Below the pieces are notes generated by a model, which did no database searches, was not told where the DNA came from, and saw nothing but the letters and a program-made list of their open reading frames with translations. A stretch of 10,711 bases of DNA from Angelakisella sp. (lineage in GTDB: Bacteria; Bacillota; Clostridia; Oscillospirales; Ruminococcaceae), in contig JAAWGY010000056.1 in NCBI GenBank assembly GCA_022795575.1, forward strand, positions 1 through 10,711, written 5' to 3'. This document shows positions 1 to 9,125 of this stretch, one piece after another (positions within the stretch are counted from its first letter, which is position 1; the number at the start of each line of letters is the position of its first letter). Both the position numbers and the translations under genes were made by a program.

Positions 1-8
1 GAAAGCCA

Positions 9-158
9 TCAAGGCTTCCTGCGTTTTTGGGGCTTCGGCAGCTGAAAAAGCTCCTCGCCCAGCTGTATGCCGCCAATTCTGATGATTGCTATAAAACCCA
101 GCCACAAGCCCCCCAACACCCCCAAACCAACCAAGCGCCAGCCTTGCCCCCGCCACAT
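9..158 (-). CDS. Possible small single-pass membrane protein (49 aa), doubtful
   Basis: Read on the minus strand, an ATG at 158-156 opens 49 codons ending in TGA at 11-9. The product starts MWRGQGWRLVG, has one hydrophobic stretch (about residues 9-31, rich in Leu, Gly, Ile) and ends in a basic tail (KPQKRRKP). That one-helix-plus-charged-tail pattern is what a small membrane protein would show. A short hairpin (3-7 with 13-17) sits over its stop codon and could be the start of a terminator cut off by the window edge. Against it: no convincing ribosome binding site precedes the ATG, a stop lies nine codons upstream, and G-rich sequence gives hydrophobic Gly/Leu/Val/Trp peptides by chance. It would be divergent from whiA. 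I recognise no family; chance is at least as likely as a gene. Confidence 0.18.
   Translation of the reverse strand: MWRGQGWRLVGLGVLGGLWLGFIAIIRIGGIQLGEELFQLPKPQKRRKP
87..95 (+). promoter_or_regulatory. Candidate extended -10 promoter for whiA
   Basis: TGC-TATAAA (87-95) is an extended -10 element matching five of six consensus -10 bases, in a locally AT-richer patch. No good -35 hexamer lies 16-18 bases upstream. It would start a transcript near 102 and leave a leader of about 100 bases before whiA. The whiA promoter could instead lie upstream of the window. Confidence 0.3.
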
Positions 159-170
159 ACCGGCGGGCAA
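144..170. other. GC-rich hairpin upstream of whiA
   Basis: CCCGCC (149-154) pairs with GGCGGG (162-167) around a 7-base loop. The stem extends by TTG (144-146) with CAA (168-170) after a two-base bulge. No T-tract follows on either strand, so it is not a classical intrinsic terminator. It lies 17 bases upstream of the whiA ribosome binding site, so it may be leader structure, or the end of an upstream transcript that terminates by other means. Confidence 0.35.
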
Positions 171-200
171 AGCAGCCAGTTACCAAGAGGAGGGATCCCC

Positions 201-1109
201 GTGTCCTTTACCCAGCGGGCCAAAAACGAAATCATGGAAAACCGGGCCCTCCGGTCCCGCTTCAAGAACCAGCAGAGCTACGGCCTGCTGCTCTTTGGCC
301 GCAGCTTTGGGCCGGGGAGCGTCACCCTGGCCACCCGGCAGCGGGAGGTGGCCCGGTACTACGCCGCCGCCATCACCCGGGCGGTGCCCCTGGCCGGCAC
401 CATCACCACCCGGGAGGATACCGCCGGGGGGCAGTCCGCCTACCGGGTGCGGGTAGACGCCGCCGCCGACCGCCGGGGGCTGCTGAACCGCTTCGCCATG
501 CTCTACCCGGAGGGCGTCACCTACGAGCTGCTGGGGGGGGACGAGGGGGCGGGGGCCTTTGTGGGGGGAGCCTTCCTCAGCTGCGGCAGCCTGGCCGACC
601 CGGAGAAGAAGTACCACCTGGAGTTCGCCCCGCCCCGGCCCGAGACCGCCGCCATCCTGGCCGGCGTCTTGGGGGAGGTGGGCTTTCTGCCCAAGACGTC
701 GGAACGCCGGGGCCTGCCCATCATCTACACCCACGACAGCGGCCAGATCGAGGACCTGCTCACCTTCATCAGCTGCCCCCTGACCAGCATGGAGATCATG
801 GAGACCAAAATCCTGAAGGAGCGGCGCAACGCCGCCAACCGGGCCGCCAACTGCGACAACGCCAACATCGATAAGGTGGTGGGGGCGGCGGAGGGCCAGA
901 TCCGGGACATCCGGCTGCTGATGGGGGAGCAGGGGCTTACCGCTTTGCCGGAGGAGCTGCGGGAGCTGGCCCGGCTGCGGCTGGAAAACCCGGAGGCGTC
1001 GCTGCGGGAGCTGGGGGCCCGGCTGGGGCTCTCCCGGTCCGGGGTGAACCACCGGCTCCAGAAGCTGGCCCAGCTGGCGGCGCCGCTGCGGGCGGGGGAG
1101 GAGGGATGA
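201..1109 (+). CDS. whiA: WhiA, DNA-binding regulator of cell division (sporulation-type)
   Basis: The 302-residue product is close to the usual WhiA length of about 310-320. I place the start at GTG 201 because AGGAGG (188-193) lies seven bases upstream and the protein then begins MSFTQRAKNEI, the typical WhiA N terminus; the in-frame stretch upstream is proline-rich and unlike the family. The N-terminal half is the LAGLIDADG homing-endonuclease-like fold. It carries the conserved block GAFLSCGSLADPEKKYHLEF (residues 123-142). Next comes the family motif around NRAANCDNANIDK (213-225). The C-terminal helix-turn-helix spans roughly 250-292, with SRSGVNHRLQKL as the recognition region. In actinomycetes WhiA acts with WhiB in sporulation septation; in Firmicutes it is a nucleoid-associated protein affecting division and chromosome segregation. 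The usual rapZ/yvcK partners would lie upstream, outside the window. The following kinase gene overlaps its stop, so the two are probably co-translated. Confidence 0.97.
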   Translation: MSFTQRAKNEIMENRALRSRFKNQQSYGLLLFGRSFGPGSVTLATRQREVARYYAAAITRAVPLAGTITTREDTAGGQSAYRVRVDAAADRRGLLNRFAMLYPEGVTYELLGGDEGAGAFVGGAFLSCGSLADPEKKYHLEFAPPRPETAAILAGVLGEVGFLPKTSERRGLPIIYTHDSGQIEDLLTFISCPLTSMEIMETKILKERRNAANRAANCDNANIDKVVGAAEGQIRDIRLLMGEQGLTALPEELRELARLRLENPEASLRELGARLGLSRSGVNHRLQKLAQLAAPLRAGEEG

Positions 1110-1609
1110 AGGAGCTGATCCTGCTGGGGGGCCCTATGGGGGTAGGCAAGACCACCGCAGGGCGACTGCTCCGGGACAAGCTGGCCCCCGCCTTTTTCCT
1201 GGACGGGGACTGGTGCTGGGATATGTCCCCCTTTGACCCCTGCGAGGAGAACCGCCGGATGGTGCTGGACAACATCGCCCACCTGCTCGCCGCCTTTTTG
1301 GATAACCCCGGCTGTGGGGCGGTGGTGTTCTGCTGGGTGATGGATCGCCCGGAGATCATCCGGGATGTGCTGGCCCCCCTGGCGGGGAAGGAATACCGGC
1401 TCCACTGTTTTTCGCTGACGGCATCGCCGGAGGAGCTGGCCCGGCGGGTGGCCGGGGATGCAGCCCGAGGGCTGCGGGGCCCCGGGGCGGTGGGGGAAAG
1501 CCTTGCCCGGCTGCCCCGGTACGAGGCTCTGAATACCGTAAAGATTGACACCACCGCCCTTTCCCCGGAGGAGACGGCGGAGGCGCTGAAACAGAAAATA
1601 CGCCCATAG
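1106..1609 (+). CDS. P-loop AAA-family nucleotide-binding / kinase-like protein
   Basis: The 167-residue protein has a textbook Walker A loop, GPMGVGKTT (residues 9-17), directly after a first hydrophobic strand. The second conserved block is LDGDWCWDMSPF (about 32-43), placed where small-molecule and nucleotide kinases of the zeta-toxin/AAA_33/chloramphenicol-phosphotransferase type put their catalytic aspartate and substrate contacts. A further strand, AVVFCWVMDRPEI, follows near residue 73. An arginine-rich segment near 114-125 (LARRVAGDAARGLR) could be the lid. The substrate cannot be read from the sequence. The ATG overlaps the whiA stop in an ATGA (1106-1109), and the ribosome binding site lies inside the whiA end (GGAGGAGGG), so translation is coupled to whiA. 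Proteins annotated simply as AAA family ATPase with a GDWCWDM motif are common in Clostridia. The fold call is firm; the function is open. Confidence 0.88.
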   Translation: MKELILLGGPMGVGKTTAGRLLRDKLAPAFFLDGDWCWDMSPFDPCEENRRMVLDNIAHLLAAFLDNPGCGAVVFCWVMDRPEIIRDVLAPLAGKEYRLHCFSLTASPEELARRVAGDAARGLRGPGAVGESLARLPRYEALNTVKIDTTALSPEETAEALKQKIRP

Positions 1610-1745
1610 AGCCTGTTCAAGATCTCCCTGCACACCACCTTAACGGGTATCTTGCCGCCCTGGGGCAAGTATTCCGGCGATTTTTCGCCTTGCAGAGCGG
1701 AAAAATACCCGCCAATTCGGTGCACCGGAAGATCTTGAATAGGCT
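1610..1745. repeat. 136-bp imperfect palindromic element (MITE/REP-like)
   Basis: The two ends are inverted copies: AGCCTGTTCAAGATCTCCC at 1610-1628 matches the reverse complement of 1727-1745 with two mismatches. Similarity continues ungapped inward, about 38 of the first 53 positions pairing, including CGGGTAT (1644-1650) against ATACCCG (1705-1711). Internal hairpins are perfect: CTTGCC/GGCAAG (1651-1656 with 1664-1669) and GGCGA/TCGCC around TTTT (1676-1680 with 1685-1689). The element begins one base after the kinase stop codon. It carries no gene of its own and no flanking duplication I can identify. It has the size and architecture of a non-autonomous mobile or REP-type element; as RNA it would fold into one long stem-loop and could separate the whiA transcript from the next gene. 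Whether it recurs in the genome cannot be seen here. Confidence 0.7.
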
Positions 1746-1836
1746 TGTAGAGGCAGAAAGGGAACGGCACAGTGAAACGCTGCATTGTCAAAGCCGATAT
1801 CGTCTGAACGCAATAACAAAAACGGAGGGAATGAAA

Positions 1837-2460
1837 ATGACGGTATCGGCTCTCTATCCCCGCACCGGGGATACCCAAACCATCTACCTGCAAAGCGCCA
1901 TTACCGACCCCGGCATCACCGTTGGGGAGTACACCATCTACAACGACTTTGTCCACGACCCCCGGGATTTTCAGCGCAACAACGTCCTCTACCACTACCC
2001 TGTCAACCACGACCGGCTGGTGATCGGGCGGTACTGTTCCATCGCCTGCGGGGCGAAATTCCTCTTTAACAGCGCCAACCACACCCTAAGCTCCCTTTCC
2101 ACCTATCCCTTTCCCATCTTCTACGAGGAGTGGGGGCTGGACAAGGGGAAGGTGGCCTCCGCCTGGGACAACAGGGGGGATATTGTGGTGGGCAGCGACG
2201 TCTGGATCGGCTACGAGGCGGTGATCCTGGCAGGAGTCACCATCGGGGACGGGGCGGTAATTGGCGCCCGGGCGGTGGTGACAAAGGACGTGCCCCCCTA
2301 CACCATCGTGGGGGGCGTCCCGGCAAAGCCCATCCGGCGGCGCTTCCCGGAGGATACCATCCGGCGGCTGCTGGCGCTGCGGTGGTGGGACTGGCCCCGG
2401 GAGCGGATTGCCCAAAACCTTGCGGCCATCCGGGCCGGGGATGTTGACCGGCTAAGATAA
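1837..2460 (+). CDS. Vat/CatB-type xenobiotic O-acetyltransferase (hexapeptide family)
   Basis: The 207-residue product has the size and layout of acetyl-CoA-dependent xenobiotic acyltransferases (VatD, CatB). The N-terminal part ends in LYHYPVNHDRLVIGRYCSIA, the family's typical entry into the left-handed beta-helix. Hexapeptide repeats continue at IVVGSDVWIGYEAVILAGVTIGDGAVIGARAVV (about 116-148). NSANHTLSSLSTYPF (78-92) carries His82, in the place of the catalytic histidine of VatD. The C terminus has the LRWWDWP helix motif (181-187). I chose ATG 1837 because GGAGGG (1824-1829) lies seven bases upstream; the ATG at 1831 would be only one base away. The family acetylates streptogramin A, chloramphenicol or unknown acceptors. 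The loop after the histidine differs from true Vat enzymes (HRMDG), so the substrate is uncertain. The 91 bases between the palindromic element and this start hold no convincing promoter. Confidence 0.92.
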   Translation: MTVSALYPRTGDTQTIYLQSAITDPGITVGEYTIYNDFVHDPRDFQRNNVLYHYPVNHDRLVIGRYCSIACGAKFLFNSANHTLSSLSTYPFPIFYEEWGLDKGKVASAWDNRGDIVVGSDVWIGYEAVILAGVTIGDGAVIGARAVVTKDVPPYTIVGGVPAKPIRRRFPEDTIRRLLALRWWDWPRERIAQNLAAIRAGDVDRLR

Positions 2461-2470
2461 CAATCAAATC

Positions 2471-2514
2471 AAAGAAAAAAGCTCCCGCCAGCCTCCTGTG
2501 GGCGCAGGCGGGAG
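2471..2514 (-). terminator. Hairpin with T-tract on the minus strand
   Basis: CTCCCGCC (2482-2489) pairs perfectly with GGCGGGAG (2507-2514). On the minus strand the stem is followed by C, six T, C and three T (2481 down to 2471), a good intrinsic terminator. On the + strand only purines follow (AAGGGAG), so transcripts leaving the acetyltransferase gene would meet a hairpin without a U-tract. No minus-strand gene is visible upstream of it, so its role is unclear. Confidence 0.45.
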
Positions 2515-2530
2515 AAGGGAGAAGGGAGAC
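2510..2530 (+). repeat. Three tandem heptamers (GGGAGAA) carrying the ribosome binding site
   Basis: GGGAGAA is repeated at 2510-2516 and 2517-2523, then as GGGAGAC at 2524-2530. The first copy forms part of the 3' arm of the preceding hairpin; the last copy is the Shine-Dalgarno sequence of the lipoprotein gene. It lies seven bases from a TTG (2536) and ten from the ATG (2539). Slippage in such a short tandem repeat could change copy number without destroying the last ribosome binding site. Confidence 0.6.
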
Positions 2531-2538
2531 TGTTATTG

Positions 2539-3360
2539 ATGAAACGTGTACTTGCAATCGGGTTTGCCGCGCTGCTGCTGACCGCCTGCGCCGCCACGGG
2601 ACAAGCCCCCGGGGTGCCCCCCGCCCCGCCGGAACCCCCCTCCTCTGTTTCGGTGCCCGGGCCGTCCTCCCCGGCGCCCGAGCCCGCCCCGCCGGAATCG
2701 TCTTCATCGGAGCCGGTGCCGCTGCCGGAGGATTCTTCCTCCCAGCCGGGGGAGCCGGCACCCGCCCCGGAGCCGGACAGCCGGCCCCTGCCGCCCCAGA
2801 AGGAGGTAAACCCGGACGCTGGCTTTGGGAATAGCGCCCCGGACTTTGGGAACGAGGACTATGCCGGGGTGGTGAACCGCCGGGCAGACCCGCTGTGGGA
2901 GGCCCTGAATCCAGCCCTGAAAGCCATCGAGGACGACTACAGCGGCTACGAGGTTTTTGTGGAGGACGAGAGCCTGGAGGTGGTGCTGGAGATCGGCGTC
3001 ATCCATGAGGACAAGGTGGACCAGTTCCTGGCAGACTGGACCGGACCGGCCTGGGACCGGGTGGAAAAGAGCCCGGGAAGCTGGTCGGTGGCAGAGCAGG
3101 AAGCATTTGCCGCCGCAGTGGCAAAGCTGGACCTGGGGCCGGGAGTCGAGCTCTACGGGAGCCGGGAATTGGGGATGGGGGAAATGGTGCTGGTGACAAT
3201 CCGGTCTGACGACACCGTCAGTGAACCCCAGGCCCAATGGGACGGATGGTGCCAAAGGGTAAAGGACTTCGCCAAGGAGAGAAACAACCCGGTGGAGATG
3301 CTTGTATTTATGGATGCGCCCTCCCGGCCCATATCCAATGGCAGCAACCCCGATACATAA
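2539..3360 (+). CDS. Lipoprotein with Pro/Ser/Glu-rich linker, unknown function
   Basis: The 273-residue product opens with a lipoprotein signal peptide, MKRVLAIGFAALLLTAC. The lipobox cysteine is residue 17, so the mature protein should be anchored to the outer face of the membrane. Residues 18 to about 90 are a low-complexity linker dominated by Pro, Ser, Glu and Ala, a typical cell-wall spacer. A globular domain of roughly 170 residues follows; it is acidic (DDYSGYEVFVEDESLEV near 133-147), has scattered aromatics and shows no motif I recognise. I prefer ATG 2539; TTG 2536 in the same frame adds one residue and has slightly better spacing from GGGAG (2524-2528). The gene ends 30 bases before dnaE with no terminator between, so it may share a transcript with dnaE, though nothing suggests a replication role. 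Confidence 0.85.
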   Translation: MKRVLAIGFAALLLTACAATGQAPGVPPAPPEPPSSVSVPGPSSPAPEPAPPESSSSEPVPLPEDSSSQPGEPAPAPEPDSRPLPPQKEVNPDAGFGNSAPDFGNEDYAGVVNRRADPLWEALNPALKAIEDDYSGYEVFVEDESLEVVLEIGVIHEDKVDQFLADWTGPAWDRVEKSPGSWSVAEQEAFAAAVAKLDLGPGVELYGSRELGMGEMVLVTIRSDDTVSEPQAQWDGWCQRVKDFAKERNNPVEMLVFMDAPSRPISNGSNPDT

Positions 3361-3390
3361 CACCCACACAGGAAAGGATAGGTGACAGCC

Positions 3391-6891
<3,501 letters not shown>

Positions 6892-6919
6892 GGGCCGATT
6901 TCTTTGTCAAAAACGTTCC

Positions 6920-6948
6920 TTTACTTCCCCGGCGTAAGGGGGTAAAAT
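6920..6948 (+). promoter_or_regulatory. Promoter of pfkA with a dyad in the spacer
   Basis: TTTACT (6920-6925) and TAAAAT (6943-6948) are separated by 17 bases, a reasonable sigma-A-type promoter starting near 6955. A two-part dyad fills it: TTTAC (6920-6924) with GTAAA (6942-6946), and CCCC (6927-6930) with GGGG (6938-6941). The symmetric sequence covers both hexamers and could be a repressor site. Confidence 0.5.
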
Positions 6949-6975
6949 AGGAGCAGAAGCTACAAGTTTTCCGGC

Positions 6976-7006
6976 GGCGGGGGGCTGTACCCGCCCTACG
7001 GGACAG
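6976..7006 (+). promoter_or_regulatory. Mutually exclusive hairpins in the pfkA leader
   Basis: Two stems compete for the same bases. Stem A pairs GGCGGG (6976-6981) with CCCGCC (6990-6995). Stem B pairs CTGT (6985-6988) and CCCG (6990-6993) with CGGG (6999-7002) and ACAG (7003-7006), with one bulged A at 6989. Stem B covers the first bases of the pfkA Shine-Dalgarno sequence AGGAGG (7005-7010); stem A leaves it free. This is the geometry of a translational switch. No known riboswitch class is recognised, and the short GC-rich stems could be incidental. Confidence 0.35.
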
Positions 7007-7016
7007 GAGGTATATT

Positions 7017-7994
7017 ATGATGAACGAGAAAATGATCACCATTGGTGTCCTGACCAGCGGGGGCGACGCCCCGGGGATGAACGCCGCCGTGCGGGCGGTG
7101 GTGCGCACCGGCATTACCCGGGGCCACCGGATGGTGGGGATCCGCCGGGGGTACGAGGGGCTCCTCAACGGCGAGGTGGAGGAGATGAAGCTGCGCAGCG
7201 TCAGCGAGATCATCCAGCGGGGGGGCACCGTGCTGTACACCGCCCGGTGCGAGGAGTTTAAGACCGAGGAGGGCCTGAAAAAAGGGGTGGAGATGTGCCA
7301 CAAGCTGGGCATCGACGGCCTGGTGATCATCGGCGGCGACGGCTCCTTTAAGGGCGCCCGGAACCTTTCCAACGCCGGCATCCCCTGCATCGGCCTCCCC
7401 GGCACCATCGATAACGACATCGCCTCTACCGAGTACACCATCGGCTTTGATACCGCCGTAAACACGGTGGTGGAGAGCGTGGACCGCCTGCGGGACACCT
7501 CCCAATCCCACGACCGCTGCTCGGTGGTGGAGGTGATGGGCCGCCGGGCGGGGCACATCGCCATCTACGCCGGCATCTCCTGCGGGGCCATCGCCACCCT
7601 GATCCCGGAGCGCCCCTACGACCTGGACCGGGACGTCATCGCCCGGATGCGGGCCACCCTGAAGACCGGCAAGCACCACTTCATCGTCATTGTGGCGGAG
7701 GGGGTGGGCAACACCCAGGAGATTTGCAGCTACATCCAGGAGAAGACCGGTATCGAAAGCCGCCTTACCGTCCTGGGCCACGTCCAGCGGGGGGGCACCC
7801 CCACCGCCCAGGAGCGTGTCCACGCCAGCGTCATGGGCTTCCGGGCAGTGGAGCTGCTGGAGCAGGGCAAGGGCAACCGGGTGGTGGGCATCCAGAACAA
7901 CCGCATCGTGGATTACGACATCAACGAGGCGCTGGATATGGTGAAGGACATCGACGAATATCTGTACAAGGTGGCTTACGAGATCTCCATCTGA
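7017..7994 (+). CDS. pfkA: ATP-dependent 6-phosphofructokinase
   Basis: The 325-residue enzyme phosphorylates fructose 6-phosphate to fructose 1,6-bisphosphate, the committed step of glycolysis, in the cytosol. Motifs run in order: GVLTSGGDAPGMNAAVR (10-26, ATP site), IIGGDGS (104-110), PGTIDND (128-134) with D132 matching the catalytic D127 of the E. coli enzyme, MGRRAGH (174-180) and GHVQRGG near residue 257. GGDG (not GGDD) and PGTIDND (not PKTIDND) mark the ATP-using rather than the pyrophosphate-using type. Length is typical of bacterial PfkA (about 320). The start at ATG 7017 is six bases after AGGAGG (7005-7010); the adjacent ATG 7020, nine bases away, is equally possible. dnaE-pfkA adjacency recurs in Clostridia. 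A strong terminator closes the gene. Confidence 0.98.
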   Translation: MMNEKMITIGVLTSGGDAPGMNAAVRAVVRTGITRGHRMVGIRRGYEGLLNGEVEEMKLRSVSEIIQRGGTVLYTARCEEFKTEEGLKKGVEMCHKLGIDGLVIIGGDGSFKGARNLSNAGIPCIGLPGTIDNDIASTEYTIGFDTAVNTVVESVDRLRDTSQSHDRCSVVEVMGRRAGHIAIYAGISCGAIATLIPERPYDLDRDVIARMRATLKTGKHHFIVIVAEGVGNTQEICSYIQEKTGIESRLTVLGHVQRGGTPTAQERVHASVMGFRAVELLEQGKGNRVVGIQNNRIVDYDINEALDMVKDIDEYLYKVAYEISI

Positions 7995-8013
7995 TCCCCT
8001 GGCAGAACAGAAC

Positions 8014-8056
8014 AAAAAGGACCGCGGGGCGTTTTTTTGGCCCGCGGTCCTTTTTT
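8014..8056. terminator. Strong intrinsic terminator after pfkA
   Basis: AAAAAGGACCGCGGG (8014-8028) pairs perfectly with 8041-8055: a 15-bp stem, the lower five pairs A:T, around a 12-base loop. It ends in six T (8051-8056) on the + strand. The A-run at its 5' side makes it equally good on the minus strand. It lies 19 bases after the pfkA stop and separates the core cluster from the sugar-uptake genes. Confidence 0.93.
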
Positions 8057-8083
8057 GCCCCAAAACGGAGGAAAGGGCGTGCG

Positions 8084-8113
8084 TTGCCAATCCCCCTGTT
8101 TTTTTGCTATAAT
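8084..8113 (+). promoter_or_regulatory. Promoter of the AraC-family regulator gene
   Basis: TTGCCA (8084-8089) and a perfect TATAAT (8108-8113) are 18 bases apart, and TGC immediately before the -10 makes it an extended -10. Transcription would start near 8120, leaving a leader of about 50 bases before the gene. Confidence 0.7.
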
Positions 8114-8169
8114 TGACAAAACACCTTTGCCCTGAACCTAACCCATGGAGCCCCAAAGGAGGCGTTTTT

Positions 8170-8991
8170 ATGAGCCGGCATCAATACCCCGCCCCTATGC
8201 CCTCCTCCCCGGAGGACGCCCTCAGGCTGCTTTACATCTCCCGGGACCAGTACAGCGGGGACTGGAACTCCAGCCTGCACACCCATGGCTGTGCCGAGCT
8301 GTTTTTTATCACGGGGGGCCACGGGCGCTTCCGCACCCGGCGGGAGGAATTCCCGGTGGCCATCCACGACGCCATCATCGTCAACGCCAACGTCCCCCAT
8401 ACCGAGGTCAGCCAGCTGGACAGCCCCCTGGAATACACCGTCCTGGGGGTGGAGGGGCTGGAGACCATGGCCGGCGCCGAGGGCTACACCATGCTCCACC
8501 TCCGCGCCGGCTGGGAGGAGCTGATGAACTGCCTGCTGCTGATGCTCCAGGAGGCGGGGGAGGCGCTGCCCGGTTACGAGCGGATCTGCCGGAGCCTTTT
8601 GGATGTGGTGCTGGTCCGCCTGAGCCGCCAGCGGGACTTTGCCCTCTCCGGCGAGGCCGCCGACACCCGGTCCAGCCGGGAGTGCGACCTGGTGCGCCGG
8701 TACATCGAAAACCACTTTAAGGAGAACCTGAGCCTGGATCAGCTGGCCCAGCTGGCGCACCTCAACAAATATTATCTGGCCCACGCCTTCCGGCGGGAAT
8801 TTGGCGTTTCTCCGATTAACTACCTCATCTCCCGCCGCATCGAGGAGAGCCGCTTTTTGCTGCGGGAAACCGACCACACCCTCTCCCTCATCGCCCAGAT
8901 CCTGGGCTTTTCCTCCGCCAGCTACTTTTCCCAGTGCTTCCGGCGGGTGGAGGGGATCAGCCCCATGGAGTACCGCCGGCAGCAGCGATAA
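8170..8991 (+). CDS. AraC-family transcriptional regulator
   Basis: The 273-residue protein has the classic two-domain AraC layout. The N-terminal half (about 28-115) is a cupin-like sensor with HTHGCAELFFITGG (37-50) and the later VNANVPHTEV (71-80), typical of sugar-responsive members. The C-terminal half (about 175-273) holds two helix-turn-helix motifs: LSLDQLAQLAHLNKYYLAHA (187-206) and HTLSLIAQILGFSSASYFSQ (236-255), ending in the family signature SQCFRRVEGISPMEYRR. I start at ATG 8170, seven bases after AGGAGG (8157-8162); the in-frame ATG at 8113 overlaps the promoter -10. The regulator has its own promoter and a terminator behind it, and lies just upstream of a sugar-binding lipoprotein gene. 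The likely target is therefore that gene's dyad-rich promoter; the ligand is probably a carbohydrate. No terminator is evident after it. Confidence 0.95.
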   Translation: MSRHQYPAPMPSSPEDALRLLYISRDQYSGDWNSSLHTHGCAELFFITGGHGRFRTRREEFPVAIHDAIIVNANVPHTEVSQLDSPLEYTVLGVEGLETMAGAEGYTMLHLRAGWEELMNCLLLMLQEAGEALPGYERICRSLLDVVLVRLSRQRDFALSGEAADTRSSRECDLVRRYIENHFKENLSLDQLAQLAHLNKYYLAHAFRREFGVSPINYLISRRIEESRFLLRETDHTLSLIAQILGFSSASYFSQCFRRVEGISPMEYRRQQR

Positions 8992-9036
8992 CCCGGATGA
9001 TTGTGTATCCTGCACATAAGCTGCGAACGGGCCTTG

Positions 9037-9101
9037 TGTAAATTATACCAAATTACAAAAAGAGCAATATTTCTAAAGAAATGCGCAACAATCGAATTGT
9101 T
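9037..9101. promoter_or_regulatory. Three operator-like dyads upstream of the binding-protein promoter
   Basis: In this AT-rich stretch three inverted repeats follow each other. TGTAA/TTACA (9037-9041 with 9053-9057) gives a 21-base imperfect palindrome with 7 of 10 arm positions matching. ATTTC/GAAAT (9069-9073 with 9078-9082) has a TAAA spacer. AACAAT/ATTGTT (9087-9092 with 9096-9101) is perfect around CGA and overlaps the -35. Such sites suit the adjacent AraC protein or a LacI-type catabolite regulator; I cannot assign which. Confidence 0.45.
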
Positions 9102-9125
9102 TCACCTCCGGAGAAAAGCTATACT
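9097..9125 (+). promoter_or_regulatory. Promoter of the substrate-binding protein gene
   Basis: TTGTTT (9097-9102) and TATACT (9120-9125) are exactly 17 bases apart. Transcription would begin near 9132, giving a leader of about 70 bases. Confidence 0.6.

Noticed and set aside
99..150. G-quadruplex on the minus strand (runs of G opposite the C-rich stretch)
   Set aside because: The runs are uneven, with only two long tracts, and similar G-runs occur by composition throughout the window.
27..200. In-frame extension of whiA upstream of GTG 201
   Set aside because: The translated extension is Pro/Gln-rich and unlike any WhiA N terminus, and a strong ribosome binding site sits just before GTG 201.
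1690..1836. N-terminal extension of the acetyltransferase through part of the palindromic element
   Set aside because: The family length fits a start at 1837, which has a well-spaced ribosome binding site; the extension has none and encodes unrelated residues.
8107..9015. A 302-codon minus-strand open frame opposite the AraC gene
   Set aside because: It is a codon shadow of the regulator, with no domain, no start signal and biased composition.
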